Assembly: GCA_016946835.1 (NCBI GenBank)
Contig: JACVTC010000017.1
Location: 1,080,001 to 1,117,500, forward strand
Direction of reading: 5' to 3'
Origin: Neocallimastix lanati (nom. inval.)
Taxonomy: Eukaryota > Neocallimastigomycota > Neocallimastigomycetes > Neocallimastigales > Neocallimastigaceae
Length of the DNA: 37,500 bases
The notes beneath the pieces are model-generated. The model did not search any database. It was given only the letters and a program-made list of their open reading frames with translations, and was not told the origin of the DNA. Shown here in pieces: positions 29,041 through 37,500 of the stretch (its first letter is position 1; each line of letters begins with the position of its first letter). The position numbers were made by a program, and so were the translations under genes.

Positions 29041-29889
29041 TAATGAAACATCAATATATATAATAATAATATATTATATATATATTTAATTTAATTTTTA
29101 TAATTACTATATTATAATTCTTTTTTTTTTTTTTTTTTAAAGAAAAAAAAAAAAAAGGACAAGAAAAGAAAAGAAAAGAATAAAAAAAAATAAAAAGTAA
29201 AAAGTAAAAGAAAAAGGAATATAATAATTATAAAATAATTTATAAATATTTTAATAAAAGTATTAAAAAAAAATAATTATAATAATAAATAAAATTAAGT
29301 AAATATTATAAAATAAATTATAAAATAAATTATTTATAATTCATTAATGTCACTGTAATAAATATATCTAAAGCATTAAAAAAATATATATAATATATAT
29401 ATTTATATCTATCTATATATTTTTCTATATATTAAATATATCTGAAGTATTAAAAAAAAAAAAAAATCAATCTATATATATCTCTTTACCCTTATCTTAT
29501 TATTAATTCAATAATAAATTTTAATACAATCAATATTATAGATTTGAAGGGAACAAAATAATATTTATTTTTTTTTTTTTTTTTACAAAAATACCATTAT
29601 TAAATAGAATTAAATAAAACAAAGTTTTAATGATATATATATATATATATTACTACATTTTATTTTATTTTATTATTATTTTTATTCATTCTAAAGGCAT
29701 ATCTATTTATCTATATAAAAATTATACTTTATACAAAATTATACATTTAAAACTAAACTCTTTTTTTTTTTTTTTTTTTTGTTTCATTTTCATATTTAAA
29801 TTCTTTAGAATTAATTATAAAAAATATTAATAAAATAATATATATTCGGTATTCGGATAATATTATAAAAATTTTTTTAATTAAAAAAA

Positions 29890-29920
<31 letters not shown>

Positions 29921-30172
29921 AAGAATTAAAAAGAAATCTTATCTGAAAAACCAAAAATTAATAAAATATATAGTTATATATATTAATAAATATAATATTT
30001 ATTATTATTCTAATTTTTAATAAGTAATAATTTTTTTTTTGTTTTTTTTTTTTTTATTTTTATCTTTCGACACAATTAATCTATGGATATCAATTCTTCT
30101 AATTATATTTCTTTTTGGTTCGAAGGGAAAAGTTTTTTAAGTGGACCACCCTACTTAATCTATTAGATGACT

Positions 30173-30208
<36 letters not shown>

Positions 30209-30324
30209 GTAGAAAATGATTTTCATTTTACATTATAAATACTTTAATTACTTTAATTTTTTATTATAAACTTTAATATTAATATATTTTTCATTTTTAT
30301 TTGGATTAATTTACTTATTTTAAA

Positions 30325-30362
<38 letters not shown>

Positions 30363-30405
30363 ATTTTTTTTAATTTCATTGTAGTACTTCGTTCCTAGTT
30401 TAAAT

Positions 30406-30436
<31 letters not shown>

Positions 30437-30682
30437 TTAAAAATCAATGAAATATTTACTTAAAAGATATTCTAATATGGGTTACACTTTGAATTTTTTT
30501 TTTTTTTTTTTTTGTATATTAGTAAATATTTACTAATATTAAATTTATATTATTTCTTTAATGTACTATATAATATTTTTATTATTATACCTATTGCATG
30601 CGAAAATTTTATTAATAATTATTAGTATAAAAAAAAATTAATGAAAATAAAAATTCATTATTATTATTATTATTATTTTCTT
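29041..30682. other. AT-rich intergenic after the CLC gene
   Basis: No gene recognised. Repeats of AAGAAA type lie near 29160-29220, poly-T tracts at about 29761-29780 and 30174-30207, and (TA)n near 29890 and 30325. A slightly G+C-richer patch at 30105-30172 (GGTTCGAAGGGAAAAG, GTGGACCACC) is not a tRNA: no clover-leaf can be drawn around the TTCGA. Confidence 0.5.
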
Positions 30683-31075
30683 CTAGACAGGGTTTAACAA
30701 AAAGGGAGGACAATAAGGCCCTCCAATTCTCTCCCCTAAGCGTATCAGACTTTCATTGAATTCTTTGCCATAACCTCCCTCTCTAAGTAAGGCTAATACT
30801 TGAAAGATATTTCTGATAAGCCGATGTATATGACAGAGCTTCTTTTATAGTAAATTTCTTGTACCATCAACGAAGAAGGGAGGAACAACTACACTAATTC
30901 TCTTCACTAGTAATTATATATAATATAGTATAGTAACAGGCAACAGGAATACTTAATCACGAGGAAGTGAGTGAGCACCATCATCATTTATATAAGGGAA
31001 AAAAAAAAACACCTTTGGGAGATTGAAAATCCGGAAACCTTATGGGTGTGTAATCCCTAGTACTAACCACCAGAA
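30683..31075 (-). other. G+C-richer island of unknown nature (decayed coding relic or non-coding RNA)
   Basis: These 390 bp stand out from the surrounding AT desert by base composition and lack of simple repeats, and homopolymers flank them on the 3' side. On the minus strand one frame is open for 53 codons (30845 down to the TAG at 30683-30685) and protein-like, containing HRLIRNIFQVLALLREGGYG and LIRLGERIGGPYCPPFLLNP. Upstream in the same frame, VKRISVVVPPFFVDGTRNLL and VFLLPVTILYY are cut by three TAA stops (30845, 30914, 30953). Beyond an A11 run, a block with STRDYTPIRFPDFQSPK lies one frame off. LVKRISVVVPPFF and LGERIGGPYCPPFL look like an internal repeat. I recognise no family. On the plus strand the GGAGG/CCTCC pairing could also form RNA structure. 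Confidence 0.4.
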
Positions 31076-31119
31076 TAAAATAAAAAAAAAAAAAAAAAAA
31101 AAAAAAAGTTCATGAAAAT

Positions 31120-31151
<32 letters not shown>

Positions 31152-32114
31152 TCTCGATATTTTGGGAAAATTAAGATTAGAAATATTAATTAATTTATCA
31201 AAAAAAATAAAAAATAAAAATAAAAATAAAAATAATACTAATAATAATAAATAAAGTTAATGAAAATTTCTTTTTTTCTTTTCATATAAATTAAATCCAA
31301 TATCAATCGCCATTCATGTGATATCATATCATTAATTTTATTTTTAAGATTTATTGTATTTTTAAGTTAAAAAGTATAATAATTTTAAAAATTCAAATAA
31401 AAAAAAATGAAAGAAAAGAAAAAAAATAAAAAATAAAAAAAAAAATCTCCAATTTTTTTTTTTCCATTAATAATTCATAACATATATATATATATATATT
31501 TTTTTTAATTTCAAAATTATATTTTATTAAGATACATATATATATAATATATATATAGTATATTTCATAATAAAAACTAGTTTTAAAAATTATCATTATA
31601 TGTAATAATCAATATATTTATTTTATTACTTTAATGTTATAAGAGTATTATTATTCTTTAATAATCATAATATATTGTTAGATTCATAGAGAAAACATAT
31701 TTAAAAAAAAAATAAATAAAAAAATAAAATAAAAAAAATAAAAAAAATAAAAAATAAAAATAAAAAAAAAAAAAAAGTTTTCGACGAAGAATATTAAATT
31801 TAAACTTTAATAAATATAGTATTTTTTTTTTTTTTGTTAAATCTTTTGTTATATATATAACTATTTTTTTTTTTTTTGTTAAATCTTTTGTTATATATAT
31901 ACATATATTTATATATTTTTTTGTTAAATCTATTTTCATAATTTTTTTTTTTTATTTCATTTATTTTTTCGTTTCTTTTTTTCTTTTTTTTTTTTTTTTA
32001 AAAAAATATATATATATATATTTGGAACTATAATAATATGTATTAATATATAAAATAAAATAAAATAAAATAAAATAAAATAAATAAATAAATTAATAAA
32101 AAACTATTAAGAAG
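31076..32114. other. AT-rich upstream region of the carboxypeptidase gene
   Basis: Poly-A (about 31081-31107) and poly-T (about 31121-31150) flank the island. Low-complexity open frames on the minus strand (31393-31596, 31658-31939) are translations of homopolymers and repeats and are not called genes. Confidence 0.55.
31823..31935. repeat. about 42-bp direct repeat, three copies
   Basis: GTTAAATCTTTTGTTATATA preceded by poly-T starts at 31836 and 31878, and a shorter copy (GTTAAATCTATTTTC) at 31923. Spacings are 42 and 45 bp. Confidence 0.8.

Positions 32115-37500
<5,386 letters not shown>

Noticed and set aside
31658-31939. 93-codon minus-strand open frame with repeated LTKKK
   Set aside because: It is produced by the 42-bp direct repeat and homopolymers; no conserved protein features.

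Overview
This is eukaryotic nuclear DNA, almost certainly from an anaerobic gut fungus (Neocallimastigomycota: Piromyces, Neocallimastix, Orpinomyces or Anaeromyces type). Three things point there. Non-coding DNA is extremely AT-rich and full of poly-A/T, (AAT)n and (AT)n tracts. Genes carry many short GT-AG introns. One gene encodes a secreted GH48 cellulase ending in two fungal cellulosomal dockerins (CBM10-like), an arrangement typical of that phylum. No prokaryotic operon, CRISPR array or insertion sequence is visible.

Layout. 1-3900: gene-poor, with a broken acyl-CoA thioesterase/BAAT-like pseudogene (672-1176) and a roughly 400-bp heptanucleotide array. 4020-6281 (+): intronless GH48 cellulase. 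8834-10009 (+): LSM5, six exons. 10798-13967 (-): multi-membrane-span RING E3 ligase with an Asi1/Asi3-like RING, four exons, convergent with LSM5. 14721-16732 (+): eIF2B beta, eight exons. 18791-23306 (+): transportin/karyopherin beta-2, fifteen exons. 24724-29040 (+): CLC chloride/proton antiporter, thirteen exons. 30683-31075: a G+C-richer island of unknown nature. 32115 to the window end (+): CCP6/AGBL4-type cytosolic carboxypeptidase, thirteen exons seen, 3' end outside. I built the exon models by hand from splice signals and conserved protein sequence. In every complete multi-exon gene the exon lengths add up to an open frame (86, 818, 346, 907 and 797 residues).

The genes are not one pathway. 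They are housekeeping functions (mRNA decay/splicing, translation initiation, nuclear import, ion homeostasis, protein quality control, tubulin modification) beside one lifestyle gene, the probably bacterial-derived cellulase.

The most notable signal is in splicing. eIF2B beta contains an AT-AC intron with donor ATATCCTT and branch-like TTCTTTAAC 11 nt before the acceptor, and LSM5 contains a GT-AG intron with donor GTATCCTTTT. Both match U12-type (minor spliceosome) introns, so this fungus probably keeps a working minor spliceosome. Other second looks: the pseudogene, the island at 30.7-31.1 kb, the low-complexity insertion and tail of the CCP6-like enzyme, the reconstructed RING ligase, and a 19-nt microexon in the CLC gene.
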